From positions 17,360,001 through 17,424,000 of the forward strand of contig CM060731.1 of the NCBI GenBank assembly GCA_030704615.1: 64,000 nucleotides of DNA, in the 5' to 3' direction. Both the position numbers and the translations under genes were made by a program. The stretch's first letter is position 1; each line of letters opens with the position of its first letter. The notes beneath the pieces were generated by a model. The model did no database searches and was not told where the DNA came from. It saw only the letters and a program-made list of their open reading frames with translations. Shown piece by piece: positions 1 to 9,400 of the stretch. This stretch comes from Takakia lepidozioides. Lineage: Eukaryota; Streptophyta; Takakiopsida; Takakiales; Takakiaceae.

Positions 1-120
1 GTCCACAAGGGTATTGTTCAGAATTACATTTGGTACATTTCCAGCTTTGACGATGCAACCATGGACCTCTTTGCCCTTTTCCAGGGCTGCCAGGCTTGCA
101 CACGCACACAAACGTTATGT
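1..120 (-). pseudogene. PPR repeat fragment
   Basis: On the minus strand this reads as the second half of a PPR unit plus the start of the next (a decayed version of the ITFVCVCNACASL - LEKGKEVHG - VPNVILNTLV pattern). The same stretch recurs at about 2165-2290 and 47330-47460. It runs off the left edge and has no continuous frame. PPR-DYW proteins bind organelle RNA and specify C-to-U editing; this piece is too short to encode anything. Confidence 0.6.
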
Positions 121-543
121 GGTCAGAAAAGTATTCATTCCACAGCTTCGCCTCAACTCTGTTACCTGTTTTTGGCTGCTTTCCTGTTGTGAGGGAAAAA
201 CTAGGTGAAATGTGTTGAAGAAGGTGCCTTGATTAGCAATGCCTGATTTTATCAATTGTGCCGTTGCTTCTGCGGCTTCCAGTTGACCATCTACCCATGC
301 AGGTTTCTTGTAGCTATCGATCCACATGGAATCACAGGTATTCTTGTGCTTGAAATCTGGCCTCTTGGATGAATCTAGACCCAAACTCTATCCCTGCTCT
401 GAGCTAACGAGTTAAATTCAATATGCATCTCAGGGCCGAGTCTGATGAGAGGGCAAAACAGCCTGATATAGGTCTAAGAAGAAGGTGCCCTCACCACATT
501 GTCCTTGAATAGAGATGCATGACAACTCTGCCTCTAGCAAGCA
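121..543. other. no gene recognised
   Basis: About 420 bases between two PPR fragments. A minus-strand frame of 89 codons covers part of it but shows no family pattern. I see no RNA gene or repeat boundary. Confidence 0.4.
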
Positions 544-830
544 TTGCTAAATCTCGAACACTTCAAGCACACCACCTGTCACGCGACGTCGTTCAGGCAT
601 ATTGTTGAACACTCCCTCCGCATCCTCAATGCTCCCACATTTGGCATACATGTCCACGAGGGTATGGTTCATTATGTACAATTCCAGCTTTGGCGATGCA
701 ACCATGCACCTCTTTGCCCTTTTCCAGCACACGCACTGCAAACACATACAAACGTGATGTGGTCCGGCTTCACCCCTTCCCCCATCATTTGCTCATAGGT
801 CTCCAAAGCCTCCATCCCGCACCCTTGCAG
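544..830 (-). pseudogene. PPR repeat fragment
   Basis: The minus strand contains TLVDMYAKCGSIEDAEGVFN, a canonical PPR stretch, followed by a corrupted NMPERDVVSW-like segment. Nearby PPR copies at 2135-2455 and 47300-47550 match in order and spacing. The piece is frame-broken on both sides and lacks E/DYW domains, so it is a relic of a PPR-DYW gene. Confidence 0.65.
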
Positions 831-1304
831 CCTATGTCAAACTTGACTTCAAACCAACTCTGAAATGAAGGCCATTGCAATCATAGTCAAACAGTTCTGT
901 TCAAATTTCAACTTTTCTTTTCTCACTTCAATGTGAGTTCTATCCACAAGACCTCAACTTCAGTAAATACCTTCTCCATGACAAATCCCCTCCACTACAC
1001 TTCTCCATAGCGTTCACCATCTAGTTGTTTTCTGTTTCCGTATCACTCAAATTCTTGAACTTTACAACCCTCACTGGCTCACCCAATGTCGAAAGCCACA
1101 TTAAGACATTTCTATGCTTGATCCTTCATCTGCCAAGACAATCTACCTCAGCATGGATTTCCTCAATTCGTTGAGAGCTTGCAGCTTGCAAGGTGAACGA
1201 TGGCGGAAAACACAGAGCTCCTGCAGTTCAAGAAGATCAAGATCCGGGCATTGCGGGCAGTTCCAAAAAAGTTGACGCGGCGATTTTTATTGGCATATTT
1301 CGGG
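831..1304. other. no gene recognised
   Basis: AT-rich spacer of about 470 bases between PPR remains and a dispersed repeat. I found no convincing reading frame, RNA gene or inverted repeat. Confidence 0.35.
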
Positions 1305-1469
1305 CGGGCAATCCGGGCAGATTCCAAAGAAATTGACGACGACGATGATGTGTCTATGATGACTTGGCTATGATGATGTGGCGACAAAATGTGACGACGA
1401 TGACATGGCACTATGGCACCCTATTCCTGCTCTACGCTAAACTAGCTTCCGACCTTCGGTCGTCGCTAG
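1305..1469 (+). repeat. dispersed repeat R1, copy 1
   Basis: A block that begins near GGGCAATCCGGGCAGATTCC, runs through GACGACGATG-rich sequence and ends in the small hairpin CGACC-TTC-GGTCG followed by TCGCTAG. Near-identical blocks occur at 45448-45605 and 47707-47856. The three agree up to CTAG(AA), after which copy 3 diverges, so the right boundary is CTAG. A hairpin followed by CTAG recalls Helitron 3' ends, but the hairpin-to-end spacing is shorter than usual. Class unresolved. Confidence 0.5.
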
Positions 1470-1694
1470 AACTAGGGCTTCGCGTTGCTCCGCACTACTA
1501 GCGACAAATTCTGAGAACTATGTTCAATTTTTCTCAAGAAAGGGGTGGGTCGTCCCCACGGTGTTACATGCAGAGATCCCGTGTTTTGTTTTTATCTGGA
1601 AGAAAATTGGCGGATCTGCATTTCAATGTTCAATTTTCACAGGCCACATCCATCAATAACAACATACCCAAATACCCTTACATTCACTATATGA
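1470..1694 (+). repeat. dispersed repeat R2, copy 1
   Basis: A block of about 225 bp that starts AACTAGGGCTTCG and ends CATTCACTATATGA. Copies lie at 45606-45831 and 60844-61066. In copies 1 and 2 it directly follows R1; in copy 3 it stands alone, so R2 moves or ends independently. I cannot classify it. Confidence 0.55.
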
Positions 1695-2000
1695 ACTTTC
1701 AAGCATCCACAATGGGATTGGATCTTGGTGGGTTAAGGCTAGCTTTTGACAATATTCATGCAAGTTCGTCAAGGGCTCCATCCAAAGCCATACCACGAGA
1801 AACAAACAAACTTGTCCAAATTTAAGATGCTGAACAAACTTGTGCACATGGCTGCCCCTCTCATCAAGCTCATTAAAATTCGTATTCACCTCCATCTTCA
1901 AGCCTTGGAGAAGCTCCACCACCCAAACCCAGAATTAGGACAGCACTCTGATTTCCATCCATTGTCACCAACACTAGCATCTTTCCAAGAAAACATCATT
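1695..2000. repeat. segment duplicated at 45832-46372
   Basis: Continues from R2 with high similarity to 45832-46372, which has an extra block of about 200 bp near 46130-46340. It reads into the 3' end of a DYW-PPR pseudogene on the minus strand, so the two copies look like one larger duplicated unit (R1 + R2 + PPR 3' flank). Confidence 0.5.
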
Positions 2001-2110
2001 TCACCAATAATCACCACAAGAACAGATCCCATCTTCAAAGTGGTGGAAAGTAGTTAGCGTCCCATACAACAATTGCTCGGCCAACAATCTTTGAGATGAA
2101 TTTGGTGGAG
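2001..2110 (-). pseudogene. DYW-domain C-terminal end of a PPR gene
   Basis: The minus strand ends in G-I-C-S-C-G-D-Y-W and TGA (TGA at 2003-2001), the hallmark C terminus of the DYW cytidine-deaminase domain of plant PPR editing factors. An upstream KIVG-like segment is partly readable. A one-base insertion, shared with the copy at 46373, breaks the frame before HHFEDG. It is separated from the E/E+ part of a PPR gene (2480-3156) by an unrelated PPR repeat, so the locus is a mosaic. Confidence 0.7.
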
Positions 2111-2127
2111 GTCACCCCTTCGCACAT

Positions 2128-2460
2128 AAGTTGCTCAGAGGTCTCCAGCCTCCATCCCACGCCCAGTGTTCAGGATGACATTTGGTACAATTCCAGCTTT
2201 GATGATGTCACCATGGACCTCTTTCCCCTTTTCCAGAGTTCCCAGGCTTGCACACGCATTGCAAACACAAACAAATGTGATGTGGTTGGTTTTCACCCCT
2301 TCGCACATCATTTGCTCATAGGTCTCCAAAGCCTCTATCCCGCACCTTTGATGTGCATATCTTGCAATCATCACACTCCACGACACCACATCACGTTCAA
2401 CTATACTGTCAAACACTCCATTTGCATCCTCAATGCACCCACATTTGACATACATGTCCT
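2128..2460 (-). pseudogene. PPR repeat fragment
   Basis: The minus strand reads MYVKCGCIEDANGVFDS, then ERDVVSWSVMIARYAHQ and ITFVCVCNACASLGTLEKG: roughly three PPR half-units in register. It lies between the DYW tail (2001-2110) and the E domain (2480-3156), an order a working gene would not have. It is therefore an inserted or rearranged piece of another PPR copy. Confidence 0.65.
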
Positions 2461-2479
2461 CCTAAATGTCATGTAACAC

Positions 2480-3156
2480 AAAGCTGTCAAGAACATAAAG
2501 CTGTCAAGAACATATCCCAGCCCCTTCATCAGCCCAGACAATCTCTGCAGCTCAACATGAATTTCCTGAATTTGTGGATGCAATTTGTCTCCTACAACAA
2601 AAGTATGCACCCTATTGTCAACCTCAATGCAGCTGCACCCTGGCTCCTTTCTGATACCCTTGTCCTCCATCATTTTTCTCACCCTTGCTTTATCATCCCA
2701 CCTGCCAGCCGCAACATAAATGTTTGATAGCAGTACATAAGCCGTAGAGTGCTCCTGATCAATCTTGAGAATGCTCTTTGCTACACATTCTGCTATCTCC
2801 CCATCTCCAAACTCTGCAGGCACCAAGCAAGGCCGTCCATACCCCAACGTCTGGCATGATTGGCATGTGTTAATTAAGTCCTCTGCTTCATACAATCGCC
2901 CTGCACGGCCAAGAAGGTCCACCATGCAATTAAAATGCTCCACTGTAGCAGTGAGACCATGATCTTGTCTCAAAGAATCAAAGCACTGATGGCTTTCATC
3001 CACTAGGCCCCCATGGCTACATGCTGAAAAGACAGATATGAAGGTACTACTATTAGGCTTCACGCCTTCTCGTTGCATTTGTTCCAATAGGAGCAAGGCC
3101 TCCCTACCACTCCCGTGATGAGCATATCCTATGATCAGCGCATTCCATGAGACCAT
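2480..3156 (-). pseudogene. PPR gene 3' part (last PPRs, E and E+ motifs), cut by an LTR retrotransposon
   Basis: The minus-strand frame starts VSWNALIIGYAHHGSGREA and runs through HGGLVDE, FNCMVDLLGRAGRL, a damaged E motif, then GIRKEPGCSCIEVDNRVHTF and LHPQIQEIHVELQRL (E+ motif). It lacks a DYW domain directly downstream. Its upstream end stops at the LTR of the retrotransposon at 3157. Across that element the frame resumes at 24607-24650 as F-D-S-M-A-K-Q-D-V-V, so the insertion split the codon before SWNAL. Family role: organelle RNA binding and editing. The locus carries other damage too. Confidence 0.8.
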
Positions 3157-3171
3157 TGTTAACCGCTGGTT
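3157..3171. repeat. first 15 bp of the left LTR, up to the element A insertion
   Basis: TGTTAACCGCTGGTT equals the first 15 bases of the intact LTR at 23724. The LTR resumes at 12693. This proves that element A lies inside the LTR. Confidence 0.9.
3163..3171. repeat. 9-bp target-site duplication of element A (left)
   Basis: CCGCTGGTT here is repeated at 12684-12692. In the undisturbed LTR (23730-23738) it occurs once. A 9-bp duplication is characteristic of Mutator-like transposases. Confidence 0.92.
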
Positions 3172-3232
3172 GAGGTTAGCTATTTCATGAGCATGAGCGG
3201 CATGAGTGGCATGAGCGGAGTAGCAAGACAAT
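3172..3232. repeat. element A left terminal inverted repeat and subterminal CATGAGC cluster
   Basis: GCTATTTCATGAGC matches the right end in inverse orientation. It is followed by CATGAGCGG, CATGAGTGG and CATGAGCGG, likely repeated transposase-binding words (inference). Confidence 0.8.
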
Positions 3233-3389
3233 CGGTTTTCATGAGCAGAAGTACAAATTTTGAAAATAAAAAACATTATAAAACATTAATTTAATGCAAT
3301 GTGTCAGAAAAATCAAATATATTATTCGGCACCTTGAAGGGAAAATTGTAGTTTTGAGAGTTGTGCTCATGATATTTCGTCTTCCGCTC

Positions 3390-3760
3390 ATGCCAATTCC
3401 CAGCGACATGTGCAAAAATGGCGCCGAATTTCGCGGTAATAGGGTCCGTAACCGGAAAGAACCGCGATGTATTTCGCGGTAATAGGTCTCTCTGGCGAAA
3501 AATGGTGCTGAATTCCGCGGCTATAGGTCCCCTTATGACAGGTGTGTAAGCCCAAAATTTGGAAATGTGGCGCCGAATTTCGGTACATGGTGCCGGGGAT
3601 TGCACAGATGTTGGGCAGTTCTGGGCCATATAACTGGAAATTCGGCGCCATTTTTCCAGACACAGGGGTACCAGTGCATGTTGGGACTTAGCCAGTTTTC
3701 GGCCCAAAATAGAGAAATTCGGCGCCATTTTTCCAGAAATGGCCCCACAACTGCTTCTGT
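3390..3760. repeat. element A palindrome array 1
   Basis: Contains at least five copies of a GGCGCC-centred motif (AAAATGGCGCCGAATTTC or its reverse) mixed with GCGGTAATAGG words. The half-site order and the linker GGGACTTAGCCA are those of the intron array at 9365-10115, so both belong to one repeat family. Frames here read as repeats of KMAPNF/WRRIS type only because the palindrome is open in several frames. Confidence 0.75.
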
Positions 3761-3846
3761 TGGATCTCAGTTTGAATGGAATATTGCCTCATTCAGAAGT
3801 TTTGGGGTGCATTTCATTACACTGCAAAAAAAAGTCTGATACATGA

Positions 3847-4842
3847 AAATGCAATTGAAAATATCCATATGGAGGATTCCCTTTGCCCCATCAATGATTT
3901 CTGGAATCCCTAAGGAGGAGTTTGTGCAGCTCGTTCACGCTCAACGCCGGTGCATGAATAAAGTCATCAATAGTCACGTTCATCCTCAACCTCTTCAGGT
4001 AAATGTAGGGCTTGCCAAATACACATGTCATTATGTCGTGCCTACAGAACCAAAACGTCTGCGTTGTGGCGTGAGCAAATGTGGGAGTCAAAAATCTGCC
4101 GCTGAAACAAGGTGCAGGTACAGCACCGTGTGGGTTCCTCCGAATCATCTCACCACGGCGTGCTCTCGTATCCACCCGAATGGCGCAGCACTTCCCTCGA
4201 AATGCCGACAATGTCCTTGCAATTCTCCACTGTGACTCCGACACTCTTGTCTCCACAATGGGTATATTGTACTGCGTTACTACAGATGGCTCGTTATGTT
4301 CCTCGGGCACGTGCCCTGTGCTCAAAGGAGATGGCGATCTTGAACGTGCAGGACTTGCGGTGCTCGACGAGACCTCCTCGGGCAACATCACGGGACCACG
4401 AGGGAGCGTGCAAATATTCTTGTCAGCTCGTCATGAATCCTCTTCCCCGCCAGGTGTCTCGTCAAGTCTTCGTCTCACTGGACGGGTATGAGCATCTCCT
4501 TCCAAATGTTGGCCTCTTCGAAGCAATGGCGTGTCCCGAAGGCCCTCTCACAAGGCCGCCGCCCACTTCCGAGGATTCTTCGATCTGGAGGCAGTCCGCA
4601 TCAGCATTTCCTGCCTATCCGGCCCCAAGCCCCACTGTTTCCTTTTCAAGAACTCGTTGTACTTGCATTGCTGCATAATTGACCTCACAATGACCTCCGT
4701 TGTGGCAGTGAGGATATCCACCAGATGCCAGGGCGACAATTTGTCGATCCATGACACTCCAAACGCACCTCTGTAATGTGAACACGTCGACCTCATACTG
4801 TTTGACAATCCGTATAAGAGCCTGCTCTGTGCACGCATGCCA
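3847..4842 (-). pseudogene. element A transposase remnant, C-terminal part only
   Basis: The minus strand aligns with element C's transposase tail at 40.4-41.5 kb: IVRSIMQQCKYNEFL, QWGLGPDRQEMLMRTASRS, VVTQYNIPIVETRVS, SQWRIARTLSAFRGKCC, then FWFCRHDIMTCVFGKP. Here FGKP runs straight into YIYLKRLRM and DDFIHAPALS: most of the SWIM finger is deleted, while the segment after it remains. Everything upstream (zinc module and DDE core) is missing, replaced by the palindrome array beginning near 4895. Frames are broken between the blocks. No activity is expected. Confidence 0.8.
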
Positions 4843-4894
4843 TTTTTTCCCTCTCAGTTGCTCTGGCTCGCTGATCTTCAGGACTGTCTGTTTT

Positions 4895-5655
4895 ACGCGG
4901 CCAGATGGAAAACCAGTGCCGAATTTCCATTCGGCATTTAATCGCAATCGCGGCCAGATGGAATTTCGGCAACGAATTTTCATTTAGGAACTACGAGGGA
5001 TGGAAAAGAAGCAAGGAGTTTCTCTCAACCAGTCGAGCATTCCCTGAAAACCGTGTGTAAAACATAAGGTTTTGTCTTTTAAGACCAAAAAAATCAGCGG
5101 CCACGCTCAGAATTACCTGCAGGATGGTAATTCGGCGCTTCGACTTACCTAGCGGATGGAAATTCGGCGCCGAATTTCCATCCGGCCGCGCTCCGAATTA
5201 CCTGGAGGATGAAAATTCGGCGCCGGATTTCCATCCGGACGCACTCCGAATTACCTTCCAAATGGAAATTCGGCGCCGTTTTTCCATCCGGCCGCGCTCC
5301 GAATTACCTGCAGGATGGAAATTCGGCGCCGGCCATCCATCCGCACTTCGACTTTCCTGGCGGATGGAAATTCGGCGCCGGATTTCCATCTGGACGCGCT
5401 CCGAATTACCTGCAGGATGGAAATTCGGCGCCGGATTTCCATCCGGACGCGCTCCGAATGGAATGCAGGATGGAAATTCGCTGCCAGATTTCCATCCGGC
5501 CGCGCTCCGAATTACCTGCAGGGTGGAAATGCGGCGCAGGATTTCCATCCGGCGTCTCTTGGATGAGAACGGCTCGGGCGGAGGGATGGCCTCGTTGCGT
5601 CATACTTCATCCGCTGGATGGAAATTCGGCGCCGATTTTTTCCATCCAGCGGGCG
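4895..5655. repeat. element A palindrome array 2
   Basis: Nine copies of a 30-bp palindrome (arm GGATGGAAATTCGGC and its reverse complement, centre GGCGCC) start near 5154, 5206, 5260, 5313, 5362, 5415, 5468, 5521 and 5616, plus degenerate ones near 4902, 4956 and 5131. The period is 50-60 bp, with linker GCGCTCCGAATTACCTGCA. The array lies between the transposase remnant and the ParB-methyltransferase gene. Long open frames on both strands (for example 5124-5660) are by-products of the repeat. Confidence 0.9.
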
Positions 5656-6074
5656 ATTGACGTAGTTGCGCATTAAATGTCCTCCGCCGTCGGTTTTGAA
5701 CCGGGCTGGCGACACAAGGATTCCGCGCTTGCTTCCCGGATACGCCTTGGAAACCTGATGCTAAACTTGGATGAACTTCTATTCGAGGCATGTACGCACA
5801 CATACAGTGAGATCTTTTTTCTTTGCTGGGACTTATGCCGCGTGGAGAAGGGCGTGGCTCTCCTGAGAGAAACCCCACATCCAGACCGCGGCGGAAGCTG
5901 AAGGCTTTGTACTACGGGCGACGTCCAACCTCTCGCATGACCAAACTTAAGCTCCAGCAGGAAATTCCATTGTCTTGCTCACAGCCCGCGCCAACTGAAG
6001 CTGAGCACTCTCAGGTTCCGCCCCTTCCTCTTTCGGTTTTCTTCGTTTTTTTAGTTTGTTTTCACATCTTCTGC
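5656..6074. other. no gene recognised
   Basis: About 420 bases between palindrome array 2 and the captured PPR pieces. Short frames on both strands show no recognisable family. It may be 5' flank of the ParB-methyltransferase gene. Confidence 0.35.
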
Positions 6075-6290
6075 CTGGCAGCCCTGGAAGCGCATGGTTG
6101 CATCGCAAAAGCACGAGTTGTTGAGAAGAATGATCAAGGTCAGAGGGGTTAGAAAGGAGCCAGGTTGTTGCTGCATTCAGATTGCTTGCCAGGACAGGGT
6201 GCACACCTCGCTATAGATAACAGGTTGCATCTCGGAATTAAGGAAATCCATGCTGAGCTGAGAAGATTGTCTGAGCAGATGAAGTTGTTT
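6075..6290 (+). pseudogene. PPR fragments captured inside element A
   Basis: Plus-strand frames read LAALE..HGCIAKARVV (a PPR half-unit; compare SLAALEKGKEVHG at 47.4 kb), then VRGVRKEPGCCCIQI and IKEIHAELRRLSEQMK, the E+ segment of a DYW-PPR protein. The copy at 46.6-46.7 kb has nearly the same residues (VRGVRKEP ... RIKEIHAELRRLSGQMK). It is opposite in strand to the PPR locus that hosts the element and lies inside A's borders. Acquisition of a host gene fragment, as in Pack-MULEs, is the simplest reading. Confidence 0.75.
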
Positions 6291-6411
6291 AGTTGCAGGG
6301 TGATGCAGTTGTTTTCACCCTGTTTTCCCGTCTTATGGAATTCGTGTTCATTTGTTCATCGTGTTTCATGTTGATTTCTGCAAGTTATTGGTTGAGTGAA
6401 CCTTAGATAGT

Positions 6412-9400
6412 TTGCAATGCGTGTGCAAAGCCGGCAGCTCTGGAGAAGGCTGCTTGTGCATGTCATTCTTAGGCATTGGTTGGATTTGTTTTCATTGTTG
6501 TCCGATGGCACTCCATACTTGGTTTTTCTTTTGTTTTCATTGTTGTTCCACGATTGTTGCGATGGTGGTTGCGCTGCTCGTGGCGGATGGTGGTTTTCAT
6601 TCCGATGTTGGTTCTCACGATTTTTGGGAACGACAGAGTGACGACGAGCCCGGCACGCCGGTGGTATCATTGACAGCTCCAACTCATCGCATGTTTGGAT
6701 CGCCCAACTTGGGGTGGGAGGGCAAACTAAAACCTTTTGTTGGTGGACGGGAGGACCTGCAGCAAGAGTACGACAGAATAGGCATTGGGGACGTTGGTGC
6801 AGGCGGCATGGCAGGTGAAGGGCGTGAGGACGTGAGGACAGCAGATCCGGCAATGGAGGTTGTTGATGCACATGCAGTAGGGCCCGCCCACGCAAAGAAG
6901 AAGAAGAAAGCCAAGCACATGCAATCCCCGGCGAGAGAGCCGTCACGGGCTGCGGAGGGGGGAGTGAGCAATGCGCGCGAGGGTGTTACTTCTCCTCAAT
7001 CAAAGGTGGTCGTCCTGGAGGGCTCCCCTGCTGCTAGCCCTAGTAAGAAACAGAAAGCCCGTGAGAGGGCAAAAGAGAGGGCAAAAGAACAGGCGAGACA
7101 GAAGGCTAGCCAGGAGGAAAGAGAAAAGGCCACTGAAGAGGTCAGGGGTGCCGAAATGACAGATGTAAGCAAGGGATGCACAGAGATGGTGGATCCCTCC
7201 AAGACACCACAAAGAGGCAGTAACACACCGGTTACACCATCGCGGGCAAGAGCAGCCCCCGCAATTACCGATACGGTGGAGAGTGGAGGAGAGGAAAGAA
7301 CACCACAAAGAGCACGGATTGTGCAAGTTCGAGGTGAAGCCGGGGAGAGGGCAGTAGAGACGGGGAAAGTGCTCGAGGTGGTTTCGCTGGTGGTTGACCA
7401 TGTTGAGGAGGACGACACCGAGCTTTCTGACCAGGATGACATCCTCCCGGACATCCCCAGGCCCCAAACCCGCAGCATACAGGCTGGATTTGGCGGTCCT
7501 GGTGGGCTGCCGGAGAACCCCTCTGCAGCAGACATCATGTCGGAGGCGGATATGAAGTTGGCCGCTGCCAAGATGTTGGAGGCAACACATAGCAACATTG
7601 GCAGGGTGCTGGGGGGCATGGTGTACCCGGCCAAGCTTCAAATTCCCCTTTGCCGCTTGGTGTCATTGCAGGTGGTGAGACCTGCCCTCCCAAGCGATAT
7701 CGACAAGCTGAAATTCTCTTTCCGGGATGGATATCGAATGGGGTCTGCCGCGTTTTACGTTTCCATTGAGAACGACCACGGAGCTTCCCGTGCCCACACT
7801 TCCGATGAGGTGGACAAATGGGGTCCCCATTGGCAAAGGCAAAATGAGGAGTTCGAGAGATCGATTGCTACTGATCCTCTTTTCCAGCACTTGTCCGGAA
7901 AGATGTTTTACGTGTGGGACGGCAATCATCGCCTCCTGGCATGGATGGAGCACATAGCCGAAGCCCACCCCAACAACCTCGATTGGCATTTCGTCGTGGA
8001 GTGTGTTGTGCTGAAGGTTGCGGGGCCCAAAGATCGCAGTCTTCTCAAAGCTGCAATGGCGGACATCAACTCGTAAGTTACAACGCCTCTTGCTTTTGGA
8101 CCCAAAATTTGTAAGTCATTTCATTGCGAATCCTCATATTTGTTGAAAATTCCCATTTCAGTATTGTTTGATGGAAATGTGGCATTGCAGGGAGACTGAG
8201 AATGCCTTCATTGCCACCAACTTGTCCCATATGCTCTTCCGAGTGAAGGATGTCGGGAAGCAGGGGTGCAAGAGTTTGCCAATTCGCTCAGTGCCGACCT
8301 CCTGCGCAAGTCGGAGGCAAAGGCAGACAGAACCTGGTATAGGCTGAGCATGGACGCCATGGTGGACTACATATTTTGGGTAAAGCTCCTGACTGTTTTG
8401 TTGAGCTAATCTGTCTCTCCTCCCCCAATAGAAGAAAAAGTGTTGAGCAGGATCTCTAATCTTATGTGCGCATTCTTGACAGACGAAAATTCAGCAGGAT
8501 TTGGCACATGCGCGGAGGTTCTACATGGAGTCAGAGGAGAAGAATCTAACCCTCCCGACACTCGAATCGTATCTCAAAGCTGCGGAGGCCAAGGCCCGCA
8601 TAAAGTACAAGTCGCGGATGGTAAAGTACGTGGCCATAGCTGATCCCGCCCTTGGTGCCGACTTTCCGGTGGAGGTGGGGAAGCACTACTCCCGCGCTCT
8701 GAAACCCACGATGACATTGGAGAAGCTCCATCGTCTAGCCACATCCTGTGTGGATGCAACAGAAAAGGTGATACATTCTTAACCGAATTGTGGTGGCAAC
8801 AACTTGTTTTTGTGGTGTTTGGCGCTTACGAATATGCTGGGTGGTTGGACAGACCCGGTGGCTCCAAATCTGGAATGGTTCCCAAAGTACAAGGGACATG
8901 TGGAGCTTCCCCAAACCGGACAAACTGTCTGACCCGACATTCGACATGTGGATGAACCGCATGACATGGTGGTTTCAGGTACTTCCCCACGCTTCGTTTG
9001 GCGCTTCTACTCTTGTAGGGGGTGGATTCATTGTATTTTTTCAGGAAAGCGATCTGATGGAGAATCTCCACAGGTGACGACAAATGCGCAAGAGCAGCTG
9101 GACACACAAGCACATCAGTTCAAGATGGAGATTTCTCCTGCAGCAAAGAGCCTATGCGACTATGTGACGAGGTACTTTCTGCTGTACAAAACCGACCTAT
9201 TCTTTCGGGAGATACCCCATGCCCGCCGGAGCCACGAGTTCACCGACCAGCCGAACGCGGACAAAGCAGCAATGCGCCTTCTGTACAGGTACATACGCGA
9301 TGCCTTCCTTTCAAGTCCTTGCATTTCAGGATGTTAGAGGCCTCATGTGGCGCATAAAAATTGGTCCTTGGAAAAATGGCGCCGAATTTCCAGTCCAGGG

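Noticed and set aside
5124-5676. Long open frames that look like a repeat protein (FHPDALR / WKFGAGFPSGRAPN units) on both strands
   Set aside because: They are translations of the palindrome array: similar frames open on both strands and in several phases, with no start context or splice logic.
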